Assembly: GCF_000190415.1 (NCBI RefSeq)
Contig: NZ_AEWF01000005.1
Location: 62,001 to 126,000, forward strand
Direction of reading: 5' to 3'
DNA length: 64,000 nucleotides
Source: Candidatus Odyssella thessalonicensis L13
Lineage (GTDB): Bacteria > Pseudomonadota > Alphaproteobacteria > Paracaedibacterales > Paracaedibacteraceae
Shown here: positions 17,418 through 27,561 of the stretch, one piece after another
How the letters are laid out: every line of letters begins with the position of its first letter
How positions within the stretch are numbered: position 1 is the stretch's first letter
Position numbers and translations under genes: made by a program
Notes under the pieces: model-generated
What the model was told of the DNA's origin: nothing
What the model saw: only the letters and a program-made list of their open reading frames with translations
The model's database searches: none

Positions 17418-18092
17418 CTAAGTATAGTTTGGGTAACTTATGGTAACCTCTCTCATATCCACCTGAGTAACCCCCGGTATAGACCACGCAGCATGGGACG
17501 CTTCATCATATTCTGCCCAAGAATGCAGATTCCCTTTTAGTATAATTTTACTTCCATCTGTCTTAACTCGTATATTCCGAGCATCAATGATGGCGTTGCG
17601 TTGAAATTCACTTAAAATTTTGCTTGCAACTTGATCAGGATTAATAGTGAGGGTGGGCTTTAGGGTAATATTATTAACAACATTTTTTACACCGTATATA
17701 TATTTCACATCTTGAGAGGCTCTTTCGCGCTGATATTGGTACTCAACATCACCAGTAAGAGTTATAATACCATGTTCCACTGTGATTGTTACTCTGCCTG
17801 ATGGGATTGTAGCATCCCAATCTATAGCTCTTATAGCAGCTTCGGCGATTTCTTCATCGCTACGCTTAAAAGACTCTCCTAAATTAACTTGCAGTTCCTC
17901 TACAATTCCTTTTACTCCTTGAACATTCTTAGCAGCTCGCTCAGCTAAAGATTTCTGATAATAATTACTGACGCTTCCGCTTAAAGTAACAATCCCATTA
18001 TGTACATTTACCATAATGTTCTTTGATGTTATGCCTGGCTCAAATTCAATCTTATTACCTACGTCAATTTTAATGAAGTTATCATCCCGCAT
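17418..18092 (-). CDS. Triple BON-domain protein (OsmY-like)
   Basis: 224 residues with three consecutive BON domains of ~65 residues: each contains 'I.V.V.NGIVTLSGSVSNYYQKSLAERAAKNVQGVKGIVEEL' type sequence, visible as 'VHNGIVTLSGSVSN', 'VEHGIITLTGDVEYQYQRER' and 'TDGSKIILKGNLHSWAEYDE', each followed by a V/I-x-x-V strand. BON domains bind phospholipids or act as osmotic-shock scaffold proteins. OsmY-type proteins usually are periplasmic, but no signal peptide is evident here ('MRDDNFIKIDV...'), so this one is probably cytoplasmic or starts elsewhere. The 330 bases to the IS5 element upstream hold no recognisable gene. Confidence 0.85.
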   Translation of the reverse strand: MRDDNFIKIDVGNKIEFEPGITSKNIMVNVHNGIVTLSGSVSNYYQKSLAERAAKNVQGVKGIVEELQVNLGESFKRSDEEIAEAAIRAIDWDATIPSGRVTITVEHGIITLTGDVEYQYQRERASQDVKYIYGVKNVVNNITLKPTLTINPDQVASKILSEFQRNAIIDARNIRVKTDGSKIILKGNLHSWAEYDEASHAAWSIPGVTQVDMREVTISYPNYT

Positions 18093-18424
18093 TATAGCTT
18101 CCTAATTATTATTAATACTATGATTAGTAGTAGAGGAATTAAGTATTTTTAAAAGGTTAAATTAGGGTTGAATTTATCCAAGGGATCTTAAGTGCTTTAC
18201 CTTGAACACTCTTACCTTGATTGAGAGGCCAAAACATGCATTGCTTTGTTTAGCAGGAACGTGCTTAGTTTAGATGAAATAATCCTATTTTTGAGGGTAT
18301 GAGGCTACCAAACAAATTCTAGAGGTTCAAAAAGAAAGCCACTAATAATTTCCTCATTTTATTGGGTTTTCGATTCTGCTAGAAACCTTTTCCATAAAAG
18401 AGGCAGCTCTATTTTAGGAAAGTA

Positions 18425-19298
18425 GAACCTATCCGAAAAATCACGAAGTGAGCTTTCTATAAATAGTGATAGCAGAAAAGAGATCAAGAAAAGCTTGGAA
18501 GACACTGATCTTTTTATCAAATCTGATTAGCAATCGGCAAGCCGGCTTCATCCAAGCAAAGAAGCGCTCGACAACCCAGCGCTTGCTATATCTTCTTAAA
18601 GCTCGTCCATCTTGGGTTTTATTTTTTCTGCTCCTCTTGTGCGGAGCAATCAAGTGAATTCCTTTATCTTTGAGAGCCTTATCGTGAGGATCGCTATCAT
18701 AAGCTCTATCTCCTACCAAATGTGTGATTCTATCGGCAATGGGACAATCTTGTAAGGTTTCTTCTACAAGAGAGATTTCATGCGGCTGAGCGGAGGTGGC
18801 AATGGCGGCAACGGGGATCGATTTATCATCGACAATAACTATAACTTTGCTCTGTTTGCCAATCTTGGTCAGACCAATATCATCGCCGCCCCACACAGCA
18901 CGAACAAATGTTCCATCAATAAAACAAGTGGGTCGCTTTTGTTTGTGCTCATAAAAAATCTCTAACAGCGTATCTCGCATTCCTATAAATAAGCCCTGAT
19001 CGGCCCAGTGACAAAAGCGACTATAGACAGTCGAGCGAGGTGGATAGTGGGGCGGCATATCTTTCCATTTCAGTCCGTTGGACAATACATACAAGATAGC
19101 CTCCAGTATCAGTCGATTTGACCACTTAAGGAGTCGCCCCCTTTTGGTGACAGGACAAAAAAACACTTCAAGGTGCTTCCAATTTTCATCTGTTATCTTT
19201 ATCATTCTCTTGTGTGGTGGTTAGGGTTTTACTCAAAAATACTATTGCCACACATTTTTTCTAAATTAAATTCAAATAACACTTTTCCGGATAGCTTC
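18425..19298 (-). mobile_element. Complete IS5-family (IS427-like) insertion sequence
   Basis: Ends 'GAACCTATCCGAAAAA' and, inverted, 'GAAGCTATCCGGAAAA'; flanked on both sides by TA, consistent with a 2-base target duplication. Carries one intact transposase. This is the least decayed IS in the window and may be active. Fragments of the same IS occur at 14842-15008. Confidence 0.85.
18441..19205 (-). CDS. IS5-family transposase (intact)
   Basis: 254 residues in one open frame. N-terminal domain 'ENWKHLEVFFCPVTKRGR...LEAILYVLSNGLKWKDMPPHYPPRSTVYSRF' is the typical DUF4096-like start of IS5/IS427 transposases. Catalytic DDE triad: Asp in 'CFIDGTFVRA', Asp in 'LVGDRAYDSD', Glu in 'RWVVERFFAWMK' (the E of the Y-x2-R-x3-E-x6-K signature). 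One frame suffices, unlike many IS427 members that need a programmed frameshift. Acts in cut-and-paste transposition of the surrounding element. Confidence 0.92.
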   Translation of the reverse strand: MIKITDENWKHLEVFFCPVTKRGRLLKWSNRLILEAILYVLSNGLKWKDMPPHYPPRSTVYSRFCHWADQGLFIGMRDTLLEIFYEHKQKRPTCFIDGTFVRAVWGGDDIGLTKIGKQSKVIVIVDDKSIPVAAIATSAQPHEISLVEETLQDCPIADRITHLVGDRAYDSDPHDKALKDKGIHLIAPHKRSRKNKTQDGRALRRYSKRWVVERFFAWMKPACRLLIRFDKKISVFQAFLDLFSAITIYRKLTS

Positions 19299-19534
19299 TA
19301 GAGCTTAAATATACTCTTTTTTAAAGACTTTTATTATATTTTGACCAATTCATAACCTTATATTGAGCTTTTCGTGCTTGCTTAATTTCCTAAATTTTAG
19401 CCTTGTTTGTAAGGCCTAGGTGATGAGCAAAATGAGAAGGCCTCTATAAATTTTTTCCTCTCACAAATTTGTCTTTTAAATTACCCTCTGGAACAATGCC
19501 ATTAACCATGGCTATAGCTTATTTTGCTGCTAAA

Positions 19535-20749
19535 TTATCCACGTCTTAATACTCCCCAATCCTCTTTCTTACAGAAAAATATAAGGCTAGCTAAGGGAAA
19601 AATACCTAAGAAACAATAGCCGGTATAAAGAACTTCATAGCTAGTATGATAAATAATTATACCTGCTATTAAATTAGATAGGAATAGAGCTATCCCACTT
19701 ATAAGGTAGAAAGCCCCGTAAGCGGTTGCTCGAAGAGGAAGCAATGCTATATCGGCAATCCAAGGCAAAAAAATGCTATGACCAATCCCTCGCTGTATAC
19801 CCCATAATAAAGCTGCTAGGAAAATTATTTCTTCTCTGCCTGCAATGCTTATAAGAAAGTTAGCAAGAGACAATAAAAGAATAGCTATTCCAATGCATAT
19901 AGGGCGCCCAATATAATCGGATAGTTTTCCAATAGGATAGGATATGGCAAGTTCAGAGAGATTACAAATCACCATAATAAAAGGGACTAATTCTTTAGCC
20001 ATGCCACATTCTAAAGCCCTGAGCGTTATAAAAACTTCGCTACTTCTGCATAACATAAAAAAAACACTTACCATGATAAAAGACCAATATCTTTTACCCA
20101 GGGCTAGAGCTTCTTTAGGATTTAAAGAGATTCTCACGCTTTTATTTTCTGGCTGCTTTACCTCGCGAACGTATAAAATTAAAAATAAAACGGCTAACAA
20201 AGCAGGAATAGATGAGATCCAGAATATTAATCTGTAATTATATTGGGAGATTTTAAGAACATAAAATACAAGAAATGCCCCCATTATTGAGCCTACCATT
20301 CCCAAAGAATGTCTCAAACCAAAGAATGTACCTCTAAGTTCACTGGGGGAGATGTCAGCCACTAATGCCTCTCTAGGAGTAGCTTGTAAACCCCTACCAA
20401 TTCGATCCAGGGACCTACCCAATAAAAAAATATAAACATTGGTTGCCAATGCTAAAAGAGGCCGACTTAAAATTACTGTAATATATCCTAGGATCATGAA
20501 TGTTTTTCGGTTTCTTAAATAATCGCTCAGAATCCCAGAAACAAGACAGGTGCTCCAAGAGGCAAGCTCTACAATGCCTTCAAGGCTTCCAATAATAATG
20601 GAGCTTTGTTTCAAAACATCTTTCATGAAAGGGCCAGAAATAGTGAAAATCATTGCAGCTGATATATTAAGTAGCGCCCCAGCAATTCCTAATATCCAAA
20701 GTTGGGAAGGAATTCTTTTTATGTGCTGAAATATGGATGTGCTTGCCAT
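19535..20749 (-). CDS. Major facilitator superfamily transporter
   Basis: 404 residues from the ATG at 20749, chosen because AAGGAG lies 6 bases upstream; an earlier ATG has no such site. About twelve transmembrane segments in two halves. The MFS loop 2-3 motif appears as 'GILSDYLRNRKTFMILGY' and its second-half repeat as 'GKLSDYIGRPICIGIAIL'; 'RSLDRIGRGLQATPREALVAD' matches the motif-B region of the multidrug/sugar-efflux-like subgroup often found in alphaproteobacteria. Inner-membrane secondary transport; substrate unknown. It stands alone: ~500 bases upstream (20750-21272) hold nothing that I recognise. Confidence 0.88.
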   Translation of the reverse strand: MASTSIFQHIKRIPSQLWILGIAGALLNISAAMIFTISGPFMKDVLKQSSIIIGSLEGIVELASWSTCLVSGILSDYLRNRKTFMILGYITVILSRPLLALATNVYIFLLGRSLDRIGRGLQATPREALVADISPSELRGTFFGLRHSLGMVGSIMGAFLVFYVLKISQYNYRLIFWISSIPALLAVLFLILYVREVKQPENKSVRISLNPKEALALGKRYWSFIMVSVFFMLCRSSEVFITLRALECGMAKELVPFIMVICNLSELAISYPIGKLSDYIGRPICIGIAILLLSLANFLISIAGREEIIFLAALLWGIQRGIGHSIFLPWIADIALLPLRATAYGAFYLISGIALFLSNLIAGIIIYHTSYEVLYTGYCFLGIFPLASLIFFCKKEDWGVLRRG

Positions 20750-21272
20750 ACTGCTCCTTATATTTAGTATATATTCAGTCTGTTGCATCTTAAAATTTTA
20801 AGTAGTTATCTTGTGTGTTTGTATTGCCAAAGGTGTATTTCTATTAATTAATAAGCTTTTTTCAAATGCCCTTATTATAAGAAATTTGACATAAAACTAC
20901 TGTTAGGTTATAAATGCAACAGATCCTCCTGGATCTCTTTTGCCATTGGAAGAAGTTTCGTAATGCTCTTCACTGAAGGTATTTCTCAAGTCACCTAATA
21001 TTAGAACAAACTTTTTCTATAAACAAAAAATAGGTTGCTTCTTCAGGCGAGCGCTTCTTACCTATTCTTATTATTATATATTTATTAATTTCAATGGGTT
21101 TGAAAACTATTAAAAACCTTGAAGATCATCTATGCTATGGGCACAAGAATGCTGTAATTTAGGAGGATAAAATAATATACTTTCTGTTCATAATATAGGA
21201 AATTCAGCCATTTTTTATTATAATACTTGCCTAAGAAATTTATTTAATTAACAATATTTTCCTATAACGGTT

Positions 21273-21447
21273 TTGTCTCTTTTTAATAGTCAAAAAAATA
21301 AGTCTCTACGTAAAAAAAGTAGGCATTTTAATGAAGAGCTCGTCGCTCCTCAAGGGATAGGATGTCTGAGAAAGAAACTACCCCAGTTTCTGGAAAACCA
21401 GGACGATCATCTGACTAACCTAGCACTTGAGATTTTCTGGGCTAGTT
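21273..21447 (+). pseudogene. Fragment of an IS110-family transposase
   Basis: A short open frame with 'FNEELVAPQGIGCLRKKLPQ' and 'LENQDDHLTNLALEIFWASL', resembling the linker between the RuvC-like DEDD domain and the C-terminal Transposase_20 domain of IS110-family proteins. No catalytic residues remain. Its end runs straight into the Tn3-type terminal repeat at 21439-21462, which must have inserted into it. A different IS110 relic is at 54531-54800. Confidence 0.5.
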
Positions 21448-22290
21448 TGCGGGAAAGTGCAGGGAACTACGTTAAGGATAAATGATCACCATCTATAGTA
21501 CCCTGTAAGGATGATATGTTCCCATCCAAGAGGCGAGAGATGTGCCAATTGACTTGGTGGTATGATTATTCCATTCTGTCGCATATCATGAATAATACGA
21601 CCTAGATGTTTAGTATTCCAATAGATGATGATGGCAGCAAGCAAGTTGAGGTGCATCATTCGTAAATGCTGGTTTTCTGATGTGCGATCAGTGATTTCGC
21701 CTCTACGGTTGAAGTTTAGGGCACGTTTAAGAGCATGATGTGATTCTCCTTTGTTAAGTCCCATCTGTGTGCGACGCTGCATGGAAACGGAACTGATCCA
21801 ACTACGGATAAAAATGGTGCGCTCCATACGTCCTATTTCGCGAAGTGCAATCGCCAACTCATTTTGGCGTGGAAAGGATGCCAGTTGGCGAAGTATCTCA
21901 CTTGGCACAACACGGTGTGTTATGATGCTGGCAATCAAGCGGATAATATCTGGCCATTGGTTCTCTATACGGGCAATATTGATTTTTGCTTTGATCAGCT
22001 CTCGCATTACCTTTGGTAGGTTTATGCCTTGCATGCCATAAAGATTCAGCGATGATAAGTTGCGTAATCTTGGCGCAAATTGATAACCTAACAAGGCACA
22101 CATGGCAAACACATGATCTGTGAAACCGCCGGTATCCGCATAATGTTCTTTGATGCGTTTACCAGTATCATTCATGGTTAGCCCCTCTAGAATATAGGGG
22201 GCTTCATGCGCTGTAGCAGGAATCGTTTTAATAGCAAACGGACCGTATTGATCTGATATAGCGCAAATACCAACGCATACACTGTAAGAT
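21439..22290 (-). mobile_element. Tn3-family transposon remnant (one end plus transposase C-terminus)
   Basis: Terminal repeat 'GTTTGCGGGAAAGTGCAG' at 21445-21462, the same repeat that bounds the element at 38688-40061 (where the complete form begins GGGGTC). The transposase tail follows immediately, as in intact Tn3 elements. The opposite half of the transposon is missing. Confidence 0.75.
21486..22285 (-). pseudogene. Tn3-family transposase, C-terminal third
   Basis: The frame to 22175 starts at an internal ATG, but conserved sequence continues upstream to ~22285 ('DQYGPFAIKTIPATAHEAP', preceded by 'SVCVGICAIS'), as in complete Tn3 transposases. 'HYADTGGFTDHVFAMCALLGYQFAPRLRNL' region and the C-terminal 'LSPLGWEHIILTGYYRW' are diagnostic of the DDE_Tnp_Tn3 domain. 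About 700 N-terminal residues are absent, so it is dead. Distinct from the transposase at 46104-47677. Confidence 0.85.
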
Positions 22291-22714
22291 GATTAAGCCA
22301 CTAAAACGGCGTTTCCAAAAATCACTCCTCATTCCAAAATCTATCCTTATGAGTCTTGTTAAAGGCTATTACCCTTACTTAGCTGCTAAATGCAACACTC
22401 CCCATACTCTCACCCGAATATCGCCCCTAAAAGAATCTGTGTCACGTAAACAATGGGAAGATCTAGCTAAAAATGATAATTATCCAATGGCTTAGAAAGA
22501 ATAAGGAAATGCTTAAGAGGTCTTTCTATGAATAGAGAAAAGAGAGTGTTCAAAGTTAGAACTCTTAAGTCAATTAAGAATTAGCTAATTTATAAAAATA
22601 GAAATGAAGATCTCAGGCAAAGTTAAAAGAGGGACTTTTAGAAAAAACTGCAAGGCACAATAGAAAATTTAAAGCTGAGAATTATCGAGTCTTATTAACA
22701 GAGTATGGTGCCAG

Positions 22715-23281
22715 TTAAGCAGAGTGACGGCCAAGCGCATCGTATAAGGTAGCCCGCTTGACGTTAAAGTTGCGGCAAATGGCAGCTTTACTGGTCCCCC
22801 CTTTTAGGGCCTCTAAGATCGCTTCCATTTTTTCATCGTCAATGACTCTCGGCCTTCCACCACGCCGTCCTCGTCTTTTAGCTGATTCTAAACCCGCTAT
22901 TACTCTTTCGCGCGTTAAAGCTCTTTCATATTGAGCTAGGGCTCCGAAAAGGCTAAAAAGTAATTCTCCATGAGGCGTCGTCGTATCCATTTGCTCTGTT
23001 AAAGAGCGGAAGGAAATGCCTTTTTTGTGCAGGGTGGTAATAATGTCAAGAAGATGGGTTAATGAACGGCCTAAGCGATCAAGCTTCCAAACAATTAGGC
23101 AATCTCCCGATTGGAGAAATTCTAAAGCTTTTTGTAAACCGGGGCGTTTATCTTTTGCCCCACTGGCTTTGTCTTCAAAAATATGCCGAGGATCGACTCC
23201 TGCTTGGAGGAGAGCATCGCGTTGGAGGTCAGTTGTCTGGCGATCACCTTCTGAAGACACCCGCATATAGCCAATGAGCAT
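22715..23281 (-). CDS. Serine recombinase, resolvase/invertase family (intact)
   Basis: 188 residues. 'MLIGYMRVSSEGDRQTTDLQ' holds the catalytic serine; 'GDCLIVWKLDRLGRSLTHLLDI' the active-site arginines; 'MDTTTPHGELLFSLFGALAQYERALTRERV' the E-helix; 'SKAAICRNFNVKRATLYDAL' the C-terminal helix-turn-helix. Shorter in the C-terminal domain than the recombinase at 8807 and clearly a separate lineage. Lies between a Tn3 remnant and copy B of the large repeat with no transposase of its own. The 430 bases on its downstream side contain only a weak 68-codon frame that I do not call. Confidence 0.85.
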   Translation of the reverse strand: MLIGYMRVSSEGDRQTTDLQRDALLQAGVDPRHIFEDKASGAKDKRPGLQKALEFLQSGDCLIVWKLDRLGRSLTHLLDIITTLHKKGISFRSLTEQMDTTTPHGELLFSLFGALAQYERALTRERVIAGLESAKRRGRRGGRPRVIDDEKMEAILEALKGGTSKAAICRNFNVKRATLYDALGRHSA

Positions 23282-23601
23282 CCGAAAAACCCTTATTTGT
23301 GCATTTTCCTACATTCTATCAAAACGGCTAGGTTTTTCATATAGTTTTTTAAATCTTTTGGCTCTAGGGTAAGAGGTATAGGGTGGAATGACGTCAAACA
23401 TATGTTTTACGACACCCGATTAGAATTTTTATCACTTGAACGATCGTCTTTATGATGAAGTGTTTTGGTCTTTTAAGTGGGAATTATTATTAAAGTACTT
23501 TTTATCTTTTGCTAATTATCCCATTTTAAAACTCTGCTGTCTTGTTTAAAAGGATTTTATGCTTTATAAAATAAACAAAGATACAAAGAGAAAAAAGCAA
23601 A

Positions 23602-23817
23602 ATGGAAGAGATTGTTTTACGGCCAGATTCGAAAGGGAGAATTAGCTTGGGAGAATTATCTCAAGGAGTCAGTAGCTACCGGGTTAGAAAAGGAGAAAAT
23701 GGACAATTGATCTTAACTCCTTATACGGAGATCCCTTTTTCAGAAAAGTGGATTTTTGAGAACAAGGAAATCCTAGAAAAAGTTAAGCAACAGCTTCAGC
23801 AAGAAAAGCCTGAATAA
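23602..23817 (+). CDS. Small AbrB/antitoxin-like protein (second copy)
   Basis: 71 residues, differing from the copy at 9473-9688 in only a few positions ('LRPDSKGRISLGEL', 'NGQLILTPYTEIPFSEKWIF'). An upstream ATG at about 23560 with a better ribosome site is out of frame and stops early, so either this gene starts weakly at 23602 or is now expressed poorly. It precedes the broken recombinase at 23863. Probable role is DNA binding or antitoxin; function not shown. Confidence 0.6.
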   Translation: MEEIVLRPDSKGRISLGELSQGVSSYRVRKGENGQLILTPYTEIPFSEKWIFENKEILEKVKQQLQQEKPE

Positions 23818-23862
23818 GATAGTAATAAATATTTAAAAGCTTATTTAAAGTAGGTGGGTTTT

Positions 23863-24482
23863 ATGCTGATTGACTATATGCGCGTTTCCAAAGTAGACGG
23901 GTCGCAGGTACTCGACTTGCAAAAAGATGCGCTGTTAGATGCTGGAGTGGAAGCAAATTCTCTTTATGAAGATTATGCCAGTGGTAAATTGGACGAACGG
24001 CCCGGCTTAACAGCCTGCCTAAAATCTCTTTGAGAAGGAGATATGCTGGTGATCTGGAAACTGGATCGATTGGGTAGAAATCTACAGCACCTTATTAATA
24101 TTGTCCATGAGCTGCAATCCCGTAATGTTGATCTTAAGGTCTTGACTGGCCAAAGAGCTGTATCGACACCACAGCCTTGGCAGGCCGCCTTATCTTTAGT
24201 ATTTTTGATGCTCTGGCTGAGTATAAGCGCGAGCTGATTTCGGAAAGAACAAAAGCAGGCTTAGCAGCAGCTCGTGCACGGGGACGCAAGGGAGGCAGGA
24301 AACATAAAATGACAGTCGCTAAACTGCGTCTAGCTCAAGCAGCCATGGGCAAGCCCGAAACGAATATAGCTGAGCTCTGTGAGGAACTTGGCATTACTCG
24401 CCAAACCATTTATCGCCATGTTGGCCCACAAGGAGACCTTCGACAGGATGCTCAAAAGCTATTAGAGCAGAAGAGAGGATAA
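23863..24482 (+). pseudogene. Serine recombinase, decayed copy of 8807-9427
   Basis: Starts 'MLIDYMRVSKVDGSQ' after an AGGTGG site. An in-frame TGA at 24031-24033 replaces a CGA arginine codon of the intact copy, and one base is lost at ~24160, just after 'VLTGQ'. The C-terminal part is otherwise near-identical, ending 'KLLEQKRG'. No functional recombinase can be made. Confidence 0.9.
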
Positions 24483-24624
24483 AATAAGATCTTAGTTAAT
24501 TATTTCTATCGACCCCACAGTATTGCTTTCACAGCAAGCCTCTCATTTCTTAGAATAAGCTTCTCCGTTCATTATTTTTTTACTAAGGCTCAGTTATCTT
24601 TATGGTTGAGAGAGGTAGGAGAGC

Positions 24625-25930
24625 ATGAAAATAAGTATCTTATTATCAAGCTTAATTATCAAGCTTAGCTTTTTTATCAATTATAAAACCAGTATACGGT
24701 AATTTACCGAGCCTGCAAGATCACACTCAAGCATGGCGTCAAATTTCTGAAGGGTCCTGGAGATTACAGGAACTACATCGAGGCATCATAACTGTTGCTG
24801 ATTTCTTAATTGACTCGTTTGGCCAATATCCAGAACTTGATCGTCGAAATATTGTAAGATTCTACTTAAATCACCCGCATAACCCTGTTAACTGGTTGGG
24901 GCTTCTTGGTACTCCCAAAATTGACTTACTTACTACAGATAATGCACGAACCTGGCAAAGAAAACTTAATCTGCGCGAGTTCTTCAGGTTCAAAGATATT
25001 TTCACGCACAATCCTAACTTTATAAATGATAATAATTTTGAAAATGATGATGTGGTAAAAGCAAGATCTTTGTGCGGTACCTTTGCCCATAGAGATGTAA
25101 GAGGGCGCTATATCCCTTTATTTACTGGAATGCTAATGGCAGGGCAAGTGTATTTAGAAGGCCAAGCAGCAGATAATGGCATTTATCACATCCATACGTG
25201 CCTCCATGGTTTTTCCGGAGAACAAATAAATACTATCTATTTCATCCCTTATGGTTTGCCACTTACTGATGACTTTGCTTTTCAGGTGCAACATATTTAT
25301 AGAGACCAGAATACTCAGCAACGTATTGCTCAAAACCAATTAGATGCCTATTCACAAAATAATGATAATCCTTATAGGCATCCAGACTACAGCATGGCTG
25401 CTATTAGCGCACGTTCTGTAGGGAGCCAGACGCTTAAAGAAGCACTCTTTAATAATAACATTCCTAATTTCCCGGCAGGGAGAAATGATACACAGCTACC
25501 CACTCTTACAGGTTTTCAGGGAGATTTCACCCTGACAAATAATGGAATCAACAGAATATTTGTAATTGGCAGAGCTTCGGAGCCTCAAGCAGAATTGCAG
25601 AAGAATTTTGCGGTGGTAACAAATCTTACCGCACCTGTCCCTCTTCAGTCTACCACAGCACTTGTACTTGAGAGGAGATCCTATAAGAATGACCCCGATA
25701 CTAATGGGGATCCTACTGATATAAGAAATCTTTTTAATAGTGAATTCACCTCAGATTATCCCACTTATCCCGGAATGAGTGGAGGGCCAGTCTTACAATG
25801 CAGGTTAGTAAACAATAATGAGGTTCAAAGGCTTTGCCGCCTTGTCGGAGTTGATTGGGGTAGTGAGAGAATTTTTGATATTAATGATAACTTGATAAAC
25901 CTGAAATCTATAGTAAGCTCGCTTCAGTAG
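24625..25930 (+). pseudogene. Trypsin-like protease, copy B, disabled by a 13-base duplication in the signal peptide
   Basis: Starts at ATG 24625 after AGGTAGGAG. The signal-peptide region contains a 13-base tandem duplication around 'TTATCAAGCTTA', which shifts the frame; from 24698 on the frame is restored relative to copy A and stays open to 25930. The mature part keeps 'YPGMSGGPVLQC' and 'HIHTCLHGF', so the catalytic domain itself is intact. No start codon precedes the open part before a TTG at 24896. Could revert by loss of one repeat unit. Confidence 0.85.
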
Positions 25931-26016
25931 AGGTCAACTTTATACGTAAATTTGTTAAATTTAATAATTACCATACTCTACGTTATTGATAATAAAATTA
26001 TTGTTAGGAGGCCCAG

Positions 26017-26394
26017 ATGAATAAATTGACAAAAAGGCTTATTGTAGTTTTCTTAGGAGAGATTGCTGCTGTGAATTCCATGGAAGTAGATTTCAGCGGA
26101 GATATATATGAACCCTCACAAATAAAACAAAAGGTAGATGAGGGAAAACTAGAAGAAGAGCGGCTGCACAAGGGCAATAAGATAAACATTAATGGAAAAA
26201 CATATAGGCTTTATGTCTCGCAAGAGCTGCAAGAAGGAGTCAAAAAGGATCACCGTTTAATAAATGCTTTATCAGCCGCTATAGATAATGTTCAAAAAGA
26301 ACAAGATATAGATGAAAAGGTTATGGGGTTCAACTTTGTATTATTTAAAGGAAAAATTTATACAGAAGCATTCTTAGGAGAAAATGCGAAATAG
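26017..26394 (+). CDS. Small secreted protein, paralogue of 6887-7261
   Basis: 125 residues after a strong AGGAGG site. Signal-like start ('LTKRLIVVFLGEIAAVNSM'), then conserved blocks shared with the other copy: 'NGKTYRLYVSQELQEGVKKD', 'HRLINALSAAIDNVQKE' and the identical end 'IYTEAFLGENAK'. Differences are mostly conservative substitutions, suggesting continued selection even though the adjacent protease copy is disabled. No known domain. Confidence 0.65.
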   Translation: MNKLTKRLIVVFLGEIAAVNSMEVDFSGDIYEPSQIKQKVDEGKLEEERLHKGNKININGKTYRLYVSQELQEGVKKDHRLINALSAAIDNVQKEQDIDEKVMGFNFVLFKGKIYTEAFLGENAK

Positions 26395-26901
26395 CCAGCA
26401 GAAAGTAGTGAAAGACAGAAGACCTCTCTTTATTATCTTTAACTAGGATCTGATCTGCTAATTCTTAAAACACTTCTTGCAAAGGAGATCAAGCTTATCA
26501 ATGAGAATCTCTTATCGCTAGGAGCATGTGGCCTAATATTCTAAATGCACTCAAGCAAAACAATATCTGTCTTCAATAAGTTTGAGATTATAATTATAGC
26601 CATAATGTGGCAAAAATACTCAACGAAGTAAGGAATAGTCGAGCGTGAACTTTTCTTTCGAAATAAGTGAATTTCTCTTCTGAATTTGACAATTCCTGCG
26701 AAAAACTTTCTTAATCTATCTCAAAAATTGGAGGATTAGCTTTTAGAAATGGGCCGTTTTATAAGACATGATTTGCAATCCTTAAAAAGTGAACAATATC
26801 AGAACAAAAAAGTCTTGTTTACTGATCTTCTTTTCATAGTACTTTAGACTCATAAAACCTATATATTTATAAGAATTTATGGAAAAAAAACTTTAGGACG
26901 A

Positions 26902-27462
26902 TTGGTCGGCTATGTTCGGATGAGTATCACCGAGCAAGATCTGAGTTTGCAATTAGATGCTCTTAAAAAAGCCGGCTGTAAAAAGGAGCTCATTTTTATT
27001 GATAAAGCGTCGGGCAGCAAAACTGACCGACCCGGTTTAGAAAAATGTTTAGCAATTTTAGAACCGGGCGATACTTTGCTTGTTTGGCGTCTCGATCGGC
27101 TGGGATGATCCATGTCCCATCTAGTTAACCTAGTTCAATCTTTATTTGAGCGTAAAATTGGCTTCTGATCTCTATGTGATGGAGCCATTGATACAACGAC
27201 AGCGTCAGGTGAATTAATATTTAACATCTTCTCCGCCATGGCTCAGTTTGAGCGACGTCTTATCCAAGAAAGAACCCGAGCGGGTCTCAATGCGGCTCGG
27301 GCCAGAGGAAGGAAAGGGGGCCGCCTACCCTTAAACCCAAAGGACCCCCGCATTATTAGTGCTAAGAAATTACATCAAGATAAAACGCTAAATATCAATG
27401 AAATCTGCAGCACCCTAAAAGTTTCCAGAGCTAGTTTTTATAGATTTCTAAAAGAAGGTTGA
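26902..27462 (+). pseudogene. Serine recombinase with two internal stops
   Basis: '[17 protein letters not shown]' (catalytic Ser), '[13 protein letters not shown]' then TGA at 27106-27108, a second TGA at 27166-27168, then 'GAIDTTTASGELIFNIFSAM' and the end 'STLKVSRASFYRFLKEG'. The sister gene at 28960-29430 has CGA (Arg) at both stop positions, so both stops arose by C-to-T changes. The front starts at a TTG or has lost its ATG. Confidence 0.9.
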
Positions 27463-27561
27463 GCAAATAAGCGTTTTATATATCAAGCTTATTAAGGCGC
27501 TATTCTACATCTATTTATAAAGTTCAAAAAGGTTTAAAATAAATAAGGGATAACTATTACC

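Larger units (their letters stand above)
23420..26690 (+). repeat. Copy B of the ~3.3 kb inverted segmental duplication
   Basis: Inverted relative to copy A (6605-9880) with the same gene order. The recombinase has a stop and a frameshift, and the protease gene has a 13-base tandem duplication; the AbrB-like and 125-residue genes stay open. The two copies lie 13.5 kb apart in opposite directions, so recombination between them would invert 9.9-23.4 kb. Confidence 0.85.

Noticed and set aside
22289-22495. 68-codon plus-strand frame next to the Tn3 remnant
   Set aside because: Starts inside the antisense of the transposase remnant, no recognisable family or ribosome site; possibly the tail of a lost gene, but unsupported.
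24031-27168. UGA recoding (as in some reduced symbionts) to explain the in-frame TGAs
   Set aside because: The TGAs stand at arginine, not tryptophan, positions, the same genes also have frameshifts, and intact genes in the window use TGA as a normal stop.
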